Shown here: positions 1 through 12,400 of the stretch, one piece after another
How the letters are laid out: each line of letters begins with the position of its first letter
How positions within the stretch are numbered: position 1 is the stretch's first letter
Origin: Caenorhabditis elegans
Lineage: Eukaryota > Nematoda > Chromadorea > Rhabditida > Rhabditidae
DNA length: 64,000 nt
Assembly (NCBI RefSeq): GCF_000002985.6
Contig: NC_003281.10
Span: 1,860,001 to 1,924,000 of the forward strand
Reading direction: 5' to 3'
The notes under the pieces: generated by a model
What the model was told of the DNA's origin: nothing
Seen by the model: the letters and a program-made list of their open reading frames with translations, nothing else
The model's database searches: none
Made by a program: the position numbers and the translations under genes

Positions 1-234
1 GATGTGTGCTTCGCCGACTACCGTCCGCCAAGCAAGATGGACGGCAAGACTCAGACCTGTATTCAGGTAAAAATTTGGGAAAATTTGGCAATTTTCTGCA
101 ATTTTATGGGAAAATTGAAGAAAAAATTTAAAAAATCCAATTTTTTTCCGTTTCAGAACTGCGTAAACCGCATGATCGACGCCAGCAACTTCATGGTCGA
201 GCACTTGTCCAAGATGAACGGAGGACACGTCTAA
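1..234 (+). CDS. ddp-1: Tim8/DDP-1 small Tim chaperone, 3' end only
   Basis: Two terminal exons are visible, 1-66 and 157-234, separated by a 90-bp intron (donor CAG/GTAAAA, acceptor TTTCAG). The 47 visible residues carry the end of a twin CX3C motif. The second Cys of the first pair is residue 3 of the window, the second pair is complete (TCIQNC), and the stretch VNRMIDASNFMVEHL follows. Spacing and flanks match human TIMM8A, a zinc-finger-like chaperone that works with Tim13 in the mitochondrial intermembrane space to escort hydrophobic precursors such as Tim23. The 5' part lies outside the window. The next gene starts 204 bp downstream on the same strand, suggesting an operon. The symbol follows the C. 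elegans Tim8 orthologue from memory. Confidence 0.88.
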   Translation, partial: DVCFADYRPPSKMDGKTQTCIQVKIWENLAIFCNFMGKLKKKFKKSNFFPFQNCVNRMIDASNFMVEHLSKMNGGHV

Positions 235-437
235 AAATCGATGAAAATCCCCTTTTAACCTTCAATTTTTCTTTGTTAACTGTTATAACACATACTGTTT
301 AGGCTCTTTTCCATAAATTTTCCCTTAAATTCGACGTTTTAAGCGCTGGATCATATAAAATAGTGAAGAAATCTATGTAAATATCTGGAAAAACCCGGAA
401 AAAAACTCAGAAAATTGCAGATTTTCAGTGAAAAAGC
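235..437 (+). promoter_or_regulatory. intercistronic region with trans-splice acceptor
   Basis: This is the 203-bp gap between the Tim8 stop codon and the TTC7 start. An acceptor-like GATTTTCAG ends at about position 428, nine bases before the ATG, where a spliced leader would be added. No canonical AATAAA is seen; ATAAAT and ATATAAA variants occur at about 313 and 352. The short gap and acceptor suit an operon with SL2 trans-splicing of the second gene. This is inferred, not shown. Confidence 0.55.
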
Positions 438-3400
438 ATGAGTAAACTGAAAGGAAGCCGCCTGGAGGCAGAAATCGATCGAGTTAGAGCCGATGCGAAC
501 TGGAAGCGGCTCTCGGAGCTTCTCCCATCTGTAAAATCCAAGAATTCTGGCCTAGAAGACTGTTATGAGATGTTCCAGGCGGAAATTGTACTCGAAACGT
601 ATTTGGATCACCTTGGAGGTCAATTTTCACGCTAAAAATTGGAATTTCTTCAGAAAAAACCAGGAAAAATCGAGAAACTTGTAAAAACCGCAAAAAACCA
701 GTTTTTTAGCTGAAAAAGGCCAAAATTTGGTGTTTTCTAATGATTTTCAGCCCGAAAGTTTGATATTTTCGCTGAAAAATCCAAAAAAAAACGTGAAAAT
801 TTGGCGTTTTGATGGATTTTTCACTCAAAAATTCGATTTTCGGCACTAAAATCACTGAAAAATTGATTTTTTAAAAATTTTTTTCGGCTACAGAACCAAA
901 ATAAATCAGATTTTTGCGAAAAAATATGCAAAAATTAAGGTTTTTATTTTTTTTATTTTTTGGAGAAAAATCGATAATCTTAACACGTAAAATGCGATTT
1001 TACGCTCAAAAAACGTAAAAATTCGGATTTTTCGTAGTTTTTAAGCGGAAAATTCAGTTTTTGAACTGAAGATTTGATTTTGAGCTCAAAAACTCGAAAT
1101 TTTGGATTTTTTTTTCAGAAAAAATGTGATTTTTAGCTCAAAAATTCAATTTTTCACTGCAAAAAACGTAAAAATTCGGATTTTTCGTGGAAAAAATGCG
1201 GTTTTTAGCTCAAAAATTGGAATTTTACGCTCAAAAAACGTAAAATTTCGTGTTTTTCGTAGTTTTTAAGCGGAAAATTCAATTTTTGAACTAAAAAATG
1301 CGAATTTTAGCTGAAAAATTCAATTTTTCACTGTAAAAAACGTGAAATTTTACATTTTTCACGGAAAAATGTGATTTTTAGCTCGAAAATTCAATTTCTA
1401 GCTCAAAACAACGTAAAAATTCCAATTTTTCATAGTTTTGAAGCGGAAAATTCAATTTTTGGACTAAAAATGAGATTTTTAGCTCAAAAAACAAAAAAAA
1501 ATCCATTTTAGACTCTAAACTCAACCATTTTACAAAAAAAATGGATTTTTTCTGAAAACAACTGGATTTTTGCACTAAAAATCACATTTTCCACCCGAAA
1601 AACGCAATTTTCAGCCTAAAAATCCCGAATTTTCACCAAAAAACCCCCAAAAATCGATATTTATTTCAGAAATAATTCGTCCATCACATGATCACATGGA
1701 TAAACTCTCATCAGCTGAACAACTACTACATGAAGCTTTAAAAGGCCATTCAGACAATTATACTGTTAAAATTGAAGCAAATATTCTTTTGGCAAAGTGT
1801 TTGTACGCTTGTCTTGAATTTCGCAAGGTAAAATGCGAAAAAAAAACGCGAAAAAATGACCGAAAAATCGTGAAAATCGGGTTATTTTGACCATTTTAAC
1901 ATGAAAAATCCAAAAAATTCGATAAAAATTGGTGTTTAGATGATTTTTATACGGAAAAATTCGATTTTTCGTGTGAAATTATGAAAAATCTCAACAATTT
2001 TCTCAGAAAATGTGAGAAAAACGGTGAAAAATGGGTTTTTTCGTCGCTGTAAAAATTAGCTCAAAAACCCCGGAAAATTGGAGAAAAATCCAATTTTCGA
2101 GTCATTTTCCGAATTTTGCACAGTTGTGAAAAATTCGATTTTTCTTTGAAAATTTACAGATTTTACTAGAAAATTCAAATTTCTCGGGGAAAAAGTCACA
2201 TTTTTAGTGATTTTTTTTCAAATTTTGAGCTAAAAATTGAATTTTTCACTCATTTTCACCCCTAGAAAGTTTTTTTTTTTGACGTAAAAAATTGATGGCC
2301 TAACTTTAGGGATTTCTAGGCCACCGATCAGAAAATGTGGCTTTTCAGCCATTTTTCTTTAGTTTTTTTTTTTTGCATTTTTAGCTCAAATTAAAACGGT
2401 AAATCGATTTTGACTTGCAAATTTCAAAATTTTGCTCCAAATTTAATTACGATGGTTTTAAGCCGTTTTTCATCGATTTTTTTTTTGGATTTTTATCACA
2501 AATAAATACAATAAAAAGGATTTTAATTTAAAAATCGCCAAATTTTCAGTTTAAATCCCTAAAATCTACTAAAAATCGATATTTCCCCTGTGACTTGTGC
2601 GTTTCTCAGATTTCCGGCATAAAAACTGCATTTACATTTTCAGTCTTAAATTGAGCTGAAAATGTGAATAAATACCGTATTTCTGCCAACAATTTGACAA
2701 TAGAGCACATTTGTCACTCGGACATGCGGAAGCTATGCCCAAATTTTCAATTTTTCCCGGAAGTTTGTGAATTTTTGCGGTTTTTCAGTTGAAAATTCAA
2801 ATTCTCCATCACTTTTTACCCCCCTAAACTCGGTTTTCACCCAATTTGGGCCAATTGTCGTGAAGTTCGGTGCCGAGTACGCAAGACACTCGGTGTTTGC
2901 GTACTATTGGCGCTACCGTACCCCTCAAAATTCAAATTTTGAGCTAGAAATCCCGGAAAAGTGTAATAGGCGTTAAATTCGACGAGGAATTCGATTTTAA
3001 TAATGAAAATCGCATGAAAATTCCCGGAACATCCAAAAATTTTACGAACAAGTCTAATTTTCATGGATTTTGCCGATATTGGCTGTGATCTATAAGCAAT
3101 AATTGACAAAATCTAATAGAATATACAAAGTTTCACAATTTTTCACTAAAAAAGTAGAAATTATCTGAAAATCGGCTTCCTAACATTAATTTTAGTGGCT
3201 CTTGTGCTTCTACTCGTATTGTTGGCAGAAATACTGTATTTATTCACATTTTCAGCCTTAAAATGGCTGAAAATGTGAATAAATACCGTATTTCTGCCAA
3301 CAATTTGACAATAGAGCACATTTGTCACTCGGAGATGCGGAAGCTATGCCCAAAATTTCATTTTTTCCCGAAAAACTTGTAATTTTATTGAAAAAATATA

Positions 3401-6400
3401 TAGGGAAATCCAAAAAATGTGCTTTTTATTCGAATTGTACCCAATTTTATGCACCTGCCAGCCGTTTTTTTGCATTTTGTTGTCAAATTTGGCGTGTCCA
3501 CAGTGTTTGCGTACCTTCGGAGTAACCCAAAATTGCGAAAAAAGTCAATTTTTCTTAAAGTTTGTGAAAAATTGAATATGATTCGAATTCCACGTAATTT
3601 TCAAACAAATCTGCAGAAAAGTTCGCTGTTTTTGCGAATTTTAGCATATTTAAACCTGAAATTTAAAATTTTTGAACAAAATGACCGAAAATTGAACTTT
3701 TTGAAGATATTCCGCTTAAAAACGTCATTTTTCTCAAGGTTTTCATTCAAAATTGCTAAAAATCCAAGAATTTTTCCCTTTTTTGAATGAAAATCGAGGT
3801 TCCCATCAAAAATCGATATCTCCCCTGTGACTTGTGTGTTTCTTGTCAGATTTTTGGCATAAAACTGTACTTATTCACATTTTCAGTCATAAATTGGCTG
3901 AAAATGTGAATAAATACCGTATTTCTGCCAACAATTTGACAATAGAGCACATTTGTCACTCGGACATGCGGAAGCTATGCCCAAATTTTCATTTTTTTTT
4001 CCCGAAAAACTTGTAATTTTTCCCATTTCAGGCCCTTCAATGCATCTCAAACAGTGAAATGGAGAACGGAAAAACCCCGTTTCGGACTCTCCGGACCCTT
4101 CGTCTGGTAGCTGAGGGCTATGCTATCAAAGGTAGGGGGTCTCGCCACGAAATTAAAGGCGCATTGGGCGGAAAATTTAAAAATCGAAGGAATCTAGCCA
4201 ATATGGGTGTCAAATGAAAGCTCTCGGCGTGGAGAAGCTGAATAAAATGCCGAAAAATTTTGAAAAAATCGGGAAAAAAATGAGAAAAATGGAAAAATTG
4301 GGATTTTCCAGGCCTTTGCATTGAATCAATGGAAGAAGTTCCGACAACTCGGCCACACTCGAACAGTACAACATCCACGTCATCGTCGGCTTCATCTAAA
4401 GATCAACGGGCTCTTTATGTCTTTGAAAAATCTGCAGAATTGGCGATTTTCTACATAAATGAGCTGGAAAAATCGATAAACTCGTCAAGCCAAGCGGCGA
4501 AGCCTGTTGGAACGGTCACACCGAATTCTCAGGCTGCTGGAGTTCGACAGCAAGAGAAAATTGGTACAAATTGGAGATTTTTGGAGCCCATTTTGAAAAA
4601 AATTAGAAAAAGCCAAAAAAAAAATTTTTTTTCTTCAGTTTTTTCGCAAATTCGACATTATTTTTGAGTTCAGTTCACTGAGAGCTTCAATTTACGTATA
4701 ATCATGCCATAATTACCTTGAATTTGAAAAAAGTTTGGGTCCCGCAGCGAAATCTCCAGGGTTACTGTAGTTTTCGTGGTGGGACCCAAATTTCTTCAAA
4801 TTGGAGCAAAATATGGCATGATTATACTCAAATTGAAGGTGTCAATGAGCTGAAAACGAATTTTACAATTTTTAAGGAAAAACTCCAAAATTGAAAAAAA
4901 AAATTTTTTTGGAATTTTCAAAAAAATAATTTTTTTGTTGAAATTTTAAAGTTTTGCCTAAAAAAATGTAAATTTAGTTTTCAGCTCAATGAGAGCTTCA
5001 ATTTGAGTATAATCATGCTATACTTTGCTCCAATTTGAAGAAAGTTGGGTCCCGCAGCGAAATCTCCCGGGTTACTGTAGTTTTCGTGGTGGGAAATTTT
5101 TTTCAAATTGGAGCAAAATATGCCATGATTATACTTAAATTGAAGGTCTCATTGAGCTCAATTCAAAAATTTATCACATTTTGAACCAATTTCCAAAAAA
5201 AAATTTTCCGAAAATTTTTTTCGAAATTTTAGAGTTTTGCCTTAAAAAATGTAAAATTAGTTTTCAGCTCATTGACACCTTCAATTTGAGTATAATCATG
5301 CCATATTTTGCTCGAATTTGAAGAAATTTGGATCCCACCACGAAAACTACAGTAACCCCGAAGATTTCAAATTTCTTCAAATTGGAGCAAAGTATGGCAT
5401 GATTATACTTAAATTGAAGGACTGAGCGAGCTGAACTCAAAAATATTCGAATTTTAGGCTTGAAAATTTTGAAAAAAAAAATTTTTTCACAAATTTTGAG
5501 ATTTTTTTTCCGAATTTGTTAGGATTTTTAGGATTTTCATTTAAAACTTAAACAGGTTTTACAAACTTTAGAACTTTTTTCCGGGAATTTTTTAAAATTA
5601 GACTCAAAAATTTGAATAAAAAACCAAAAAAAACCATATTTAACTCTGAAAAATGTGTTTTTAATATCGATTTTTACTCAAAAAATGTGTTTTTTTTTCA
5701 ATTTTTACCTAAAAATCTTCCAATTTCTCAGGTGAGCTGCTGGAACGAATCATGGAACGTGTCGCAATCATCCGAGCAAAAGATACGGCGGCAAAGAAGG
5801 TCTCATCAGGCACAGAAGGCATCGAATGGTACCGAAAAATTATCACATGCCTTGGTGATAAATTCACTGGCGAACGGCTCAAACAGAAGCTCTCCAGACA
5901 ATTCGCAGAGTTGCTCATTCGAGCAACTGTACCAATTGAGGAAAAGTCGATGAGCGAGGCGATGCACACGAAAGCCATGAATATGAAGTGAGAAAAACGA
6001 CGCCGAAAAACGCCGGAAATTTGACGCGAAAATGAGCCAAAACTCGAGAAAAATGGAGCAATTTGTGCATTTTTTGTGGAAAAATCGCCGAAAAATTAGG
6101 CAATTTTCATCAATTTGCACGGAAAAGTGTCAAGAAATAAAAAAAAAGAAAATTTGGCCCGAAATTAGCCAAAAAGTGTGAAAATTGAGAAATTTTTCAT
6201 GATTTTGCACTGAAAAATGTCCGAAAATTAGGTAATTCCGAATTTTCTTCGATTTTTCCCTGAAAAATCACAGATTTAAGTCAAAAATTCAAATTTCGCG
6301 CCGCTCCACTGACAAAAGTGCACAATTTTGCGGAAAACCACGATTTTTTGGAGTTTTTCAGTGTGAAATTCGAATTCTCCATAGCTTTTAACCTTAAAAT

Positions 6401-9400
6401 CACCTATTTTTTGGGTTCCATCTCGAAATTTGAATTTCCCGGGGGGGGGGGGGGGGGACTGTAGCCTCGGAAGTACGCAAACACCGAGCGCCGCCCGACG
6501 ACAAAATGCACAAATTGCTTAATTCTCGTGGTTTAGCCCAAAAAATGGGTTTTCGGTGTAAAAAACGACGGGAAACTCGAATTTCGCACTTAAAATCCAA
6601 GAAAATTGATACGTGGGCTCGAAATCTGAAATTTTCAACAAAAAAGCTGATTTTCGATAAATTTCATTATAAAATTCGAAATCCCCATCATTTTTTACCT
6701 CGGAATCACATTTTTCTGACTTCCAGCTCAAAATTTGAATTTCCCTGGGGTACGGTAGCCTCAAAAGTACGCAAACACTGATCTGCTTACGACAAAATGC
6801 ACAATTTCTTCAATTTTTGTGGTTTAGCACTGAAAATAGGGTTCCGAGGGTAAAAATTTGCGAAAAATTCGAATTTCACAATAAAAAGCCTGTGAAAGTT
6901 ATTATTTCAGGCAAAAAATTTGAAATTTTGGGTTTCAGGCACTTTTTCAAAATTTTTAACAATCAAATTTGAAATCCCCATCATTTTTTACCCTGGAATG
7001 CCATTTCTCTGGCTTCTAGCTCAAAATTTTAAATTTCCGGGGGTACTATAGCCTCAAAAGTACGCAAACACCGCCAACACCCCACGACAAATTGCACAGT
7101 TTTCTGGAATTTTGCGAAATTACGCAAAATAGGGGTAAAATGGTGTTCTGAATGCGAATTTAGCAGTGAAAAATCGTAAAAATTCCCAGTTTTCGAGTTT
7201 TTTCTGGCAATTTTCCTCAAAATGACTCGATTTTCTCGATTTTTGGCGCTTTTTGAGCCGATTTTTCACAATTTTCGCGTTTTTCAGACTCTATCACGGC
7301 TCGAACAAGACATTCTACACTCCGAAATCGAAAATCGAGGAGATTATTCTTCTTTTACTGATTAATGAAGTTCTATCAACGCGGGAAGTGATATTATCAA
7401 GAACAGATGATTTATCGTCATCGCGGACGTTATCACTGCAAAACGCGAAATCTTCGTTCAATTTGCTCACTTTGGTACGGAATTTTGGCCGAAAAACGGC
7501 TCAAATTTCGTGAAAAATGGCTGAAAATGGACCAAAACTGAGAGAAAAAACCTTCGAAAACGGTCGAAAACTGTGAAATTTCCAGCCGAATTGCAGGAAA
7601 AGCCACACAAAAATTATAGATTTTTCAACAAAAACTTAATTGGTGGCCTAACTTTTTGAATTGTTAGGCCACAAGTTTTTGATACAGTGAAAAATTCGAA
7701 TTTTCCGCCACTCGGATGCTGCAAGCAGCGCGCTCCGCTGAAAATTGCTCAAATTGTCAATTCTAAGCCGGATTTTCGAATTTCCCGCCGAAACCTAGTG
7801 CGCTCCAATGAGAAAATGCTGATTTTCTGCTTTTTTTTCAAAAGTTTTGCCAAAAACGAGCCAAAAATCGAATTATTTGACCGAAATTTCCGGTCAAAAA
7901 TCACTTTTTTTCACGCGAAAAAAATGGGGATTTTTAAGAAATTTGAATCCTATTAACTGATTTTTAGTTGATTTTTCTGGAAATTATCTAAAAATCGAAT
8001 TTTTTAAACATTTTCTCAGTGACTCATGTGCCTCTACTCAGATTGATGGCATAAAAACTGTATTTATTCACATTTTCAGTCATAAATTGGCTGAAAATGT
8101 GAATAAATACAGTATTTCTGCCAACAATTTGACAATAGAGCACATTTGTCACTCGGAGATGCGGAAGCTATGCCCAAATTTTCAATTTTCCCGGAAACTT
8201 GTGATTTTCATGAAAATCCCCGGTTTTCAGTTCGATTTCCGAAATCCCCAGACAATTTTACCCCAAAATCGTGTTTTCCCAGCTTTCTAGCTCGAAATTT
8301 GAATTTCCCGGGGTACTGTAGCGCCAAAAGTACGCAAACACCGAGGATCCGACGACGACAAAATGCACAGTTTTCTGAAATTTCGCGAAAATATGCAAAG
8401 TTGGGGTAAATTGATGCTCTGAATGCGGATTTTGCAGTGAAAAAGTGTAAAAATTCCTAGTTTTTGAGTTTTTGAGTTTTCCTATAAAATTCTATTCACA
8501 AATTTTCAATTTTCGAAACAAAATCGAGTTTTTACTAAAAACATCAGATTTTCAGTTCGATTTTCGAAATCCCCACTCAATTTTACCCATACTTCACGTT
8601 TTCCTGAGCTTTTAGCTCAATTTTCAAGTTTCCGGGGGTACTGTAGCGCCAAAAGTACGCAAACACCGCCAACACCCCACGAAAAAATGCACAATTTTCT
8701 GAAATTTTGCAAAAATATGCAAATTAGGGGTAAAATGGTGCTCTGAATTCGAATTTAGCACGGAAAAATCACGAAAATGAATTTGTGAGCCGAAATGTTT
8801 ATTTTGAACTCATAAAATGAATGCACAAATTCGGCTAGAAATCCATGAAAATTAGGGGAATTTTTGAATTACCCGCCAATTTTCTAGAGAATTGCCTGAA
8901 AATTCAGCGAAAAAATTGACTCATATTAAATATTTTCTCTGTTTTCTCTCACTCTCTGTCTCTCCACCGAATGTTCAATTATTCACGTTTTACATATTCA
9001 AACAATTGTGTATATGTGTTTCTGTGTAGTAGTTTCTTTTTGCAAAACGAAGTGGTCACTCTCTCTTCTCTGAATTACTCCAATTTTCACTGTGTTTCAT
9101 GAAAAAATTCGTGAAAAATCGGAATTTTCGGCGAAAATTGCGAAGAACCGAGTATTTTTGTGGCTTTTGCACGCAAAATTTGGTTAAAAATGAGCCAAAA
9201 CTCATGCAAAATAAGAAAATTTGAGAATTTTTCATTGAAAACCGAATAAAAATTCGGACGAAATCTGTTTTTTTCCGATTTTTTTTTCAAAAAAGTCGAG
9301 TTTTCTCTGAAAATCGCACGATTTCAGTTCGATTTTCGAAATCTTCACACAATTTTACCCCTAAATCAAGATTTTCCAGCTTCGTAGCTTGAAATTTGAA

Positions 9401-12400
9401 TTTCCTGGGGGGTACTGTAGCGCCAAAAGTACGCAAACACCGCCAACACCCCACGACAAAATGCACAGCTTTCTGGAATTTTGGGAAAATGTGCAAAATA
9501 GGGGAGCGAATATTTTTTCAGTGATTTTCGTAATGAAAATTGCTGAATAATCCTAGAAAATTGGAAAAAAAAAGAAAAAAAGCTTCTGCTCAGATTTTTG
9601 GCAATTTTTCGAATAAAAAACTTCTGAAAATATATTCAAACTTCTACGTTTGAGCAGCTCAAGAAATTACTAAAAAAAATCTGTAAAAAAGTCTTAGAAT
9701 TTCGAAATTTCTAAAAAAAAGAAAATTTGCCTCTAAATTATTTTAAAAAAAAAATCCCACATTTCCAGTGATTTTTCTCAAATTTTTCGTTAAAAATTGA
9801 GTTTCTCACTCATTTTTACCCCCGGGAAATTGGTTTTTTGCACAAAGTAGATTGGTGGCCTAACTTTTGAGATTTCTAGGCCACCAATCTGAATACGATG
9901 GTTTTAAGCCGTTTTTCATCGATTTTTTTTGGATTTTTATCACAAATAAATACAATAAAAAGGATTTTAACTTGAAAATCGCCAAATTTTCAGTTTAAAT
10001 CCCTAAAATCTACTAAAAATCGATATTTCCCCTGTGACTTGTGCGTTTCTCAGATTTTGGCATAAAAACTGTATTTATTCACATTTTCCAGTCTTAAATT
10101 GAGCTGAAAATGTGAATAAATACCGTATTTCTGCCAACAATTTGACAATAGAGCACATTTGTCACTCGGACATGCGGAAGCTATGCCCAAATTTTCAATT
10201 CTTTCCCGAAAAACTTTGGATTTTTTCGATTTTTTTAGTCAATTGTTTTCAGGTGCTCTCCACAATCAATCAATATCAATTGCTGGCGCAAATCTACGAG
10301 CGAGCTATGAAATTTGCGAATAACGACTCGTTTTTGTGGTAAATTCGAGATTTTCGAGAGTTTTTCGGCTGAAAATCTGGCAACATTTCCAGGCAACAAT
10401 TCGCTCTTTCTGCAATCTGCTGTGGCCGGTTTTCCCGGGCGATTCGGGTCTTCGAACAGTCCATTCTCGCCTCCACAATCGCCTCAGAATCTCTGACGTC
10501 ATCAGCGTCGTCGACGTCATCGATTTCCTCGCAAAATTCGACGTCAAAAGCTCAAAATTTGCATCAAAATCGTCGGCCGAAATCGCCGGATTCGGCAATG
10601 TTTTCATCGCTAAAACTTACCAATAACCCGTCCTGCGCACTTTCAGTCATTTCCGAATATATGATGATCTCACAGGTGTTAATCGAGCGATTCGGCAATT
10701 ATGAGCCAGGTTAGAGCCCCTGAAAGTGGTTTTTTCGAACTCTCCGTGCTCTCAGCTTTCAAATGAGCCCCATATCGAGTAGCGTTGATTTTGAAAAAAT
10801 CGCGGGTCTCGCCGCGAAAACTTGGAAGCTACAGTAATCCTCGTGGTGAGACCTGAAAATTTTCAAAATCAACTGAAACTAGCCAATATGGGGCTCATTT
10901 GAAAGCTCTCAGTGAGCTGAGTACAAAAATCTTATTTTCAACTGAAAATTTCTCCCCATGCGCCTTTAAGCTACAGTAACCCCGGGGGGATTTTCGTGGC
11001 GGGACCTAAAAATTTCCAAAATTATCGAAAACTAGTATTTATGAGACTTATTTGAAAGCTATCAGTGTGCTGAGTTTAAAAATAGCATTTTTAATGGAAA
11101 ATACGTTACCCTGCGCCTTTAAACTACAGTAACACCGGGGGATTTCGTGGCGAGACCCAAAAATTTCCGAAAATCAACGAAAACTAGTCGATATGGGGCG
11201 TATTTTGAAGCTCTGAGTGAGCTGAGCTCAAAAATATTAATCACACCTTGAAATTCCTCCCCATGCGCCTTTAAACTACAGTAACCCCGGAGGGATTTCG
11301 TGGCGGGACCCCAAATTTTTTGGTTTATTGAAATCTGCCCAATTTGGGGCTCATTTTGAAGCTCTCAGTGTGCTCAGTTCAAAAATATTAATAACATTGC
11401 GAATTTTCTTCCCATGCGCCTTTAAACTACAGCAACACAGGGGGATTTCGTGGTGGGACCCGAAATTCCTCAAAATCAACCGAACCTGAGCAATATGGGC
11501 TCATTTGAAAGCTCTCAGTGTGCTGAGCTCAAAAATATTCTATTCGAGTCAAATACTAACCCGTGCGTCTTTAAACTACAGTAACTCCCCGGGGGATTTC
11601 GTGGCGAGACCCAAAAAATTCCAAAATCAACGAAAACTAGCCGATATGGGGGGCTTATTTGAAAGCTCTCAGCAGCCCAAATCTGAAAAACCGAATACAA
11701 AATTTCCAGCAATCGAATACGCGTCAAAGGCCGTGGATTTGTGCTCCAAAGAGGGACAATTGTCGTTTTTGAAGGCCCGATGCCAATTGTTGCATGCAAT
11801 TGCTTATGGGTAAGAATAGGCTGAAAATGAGCGATTTTTTCGAGTTTTTCATGAAAAAATAGGCTAAAAATATGCATTTTCGGCCAAAAAACCGGCAAAA
11901 ATCGCGTTTTTTTTTCAGATTCCGAGCCTCCGAAGAGCCATCATGGGACCTGAAGAAGGCTCAACTCGCGAAAACGGTCCAATTAATTGAAGAATGTGTA
12001 TCGATTGATGCTCACGACTATCTTTCACTATATTATGCAGCATATTTTCATGCAATTTCCCGTGATCTCGAATCCGCGAAAGATCGGTGCTCGCGGAGCC
12101 TGGCTCTTAATGGAGATCAGCCTGCGGCCATTATGCTCTTGGCGTTGATTTTTACGGCTTACGGAGACCTTAAAGGAGCTCTGGATCTTGTTATCAACTC
12201 GCTCGCCGAGTTTGAGCATAACTATGGGCTCATGGTGCTCAGGCTTCATATTGAGACGAAATTCGGCAGAATTGAAGGTAAAAACCTGGAAAAGGCGCGC
12301 GAAATTCGGCATTTTTACGATTTTTTACTGCAAAATTCGAATTCAGAGCACCATTTTACCCCTATTTTGCATATTTCCGCGAAATTTCTGAAAACTGTGC

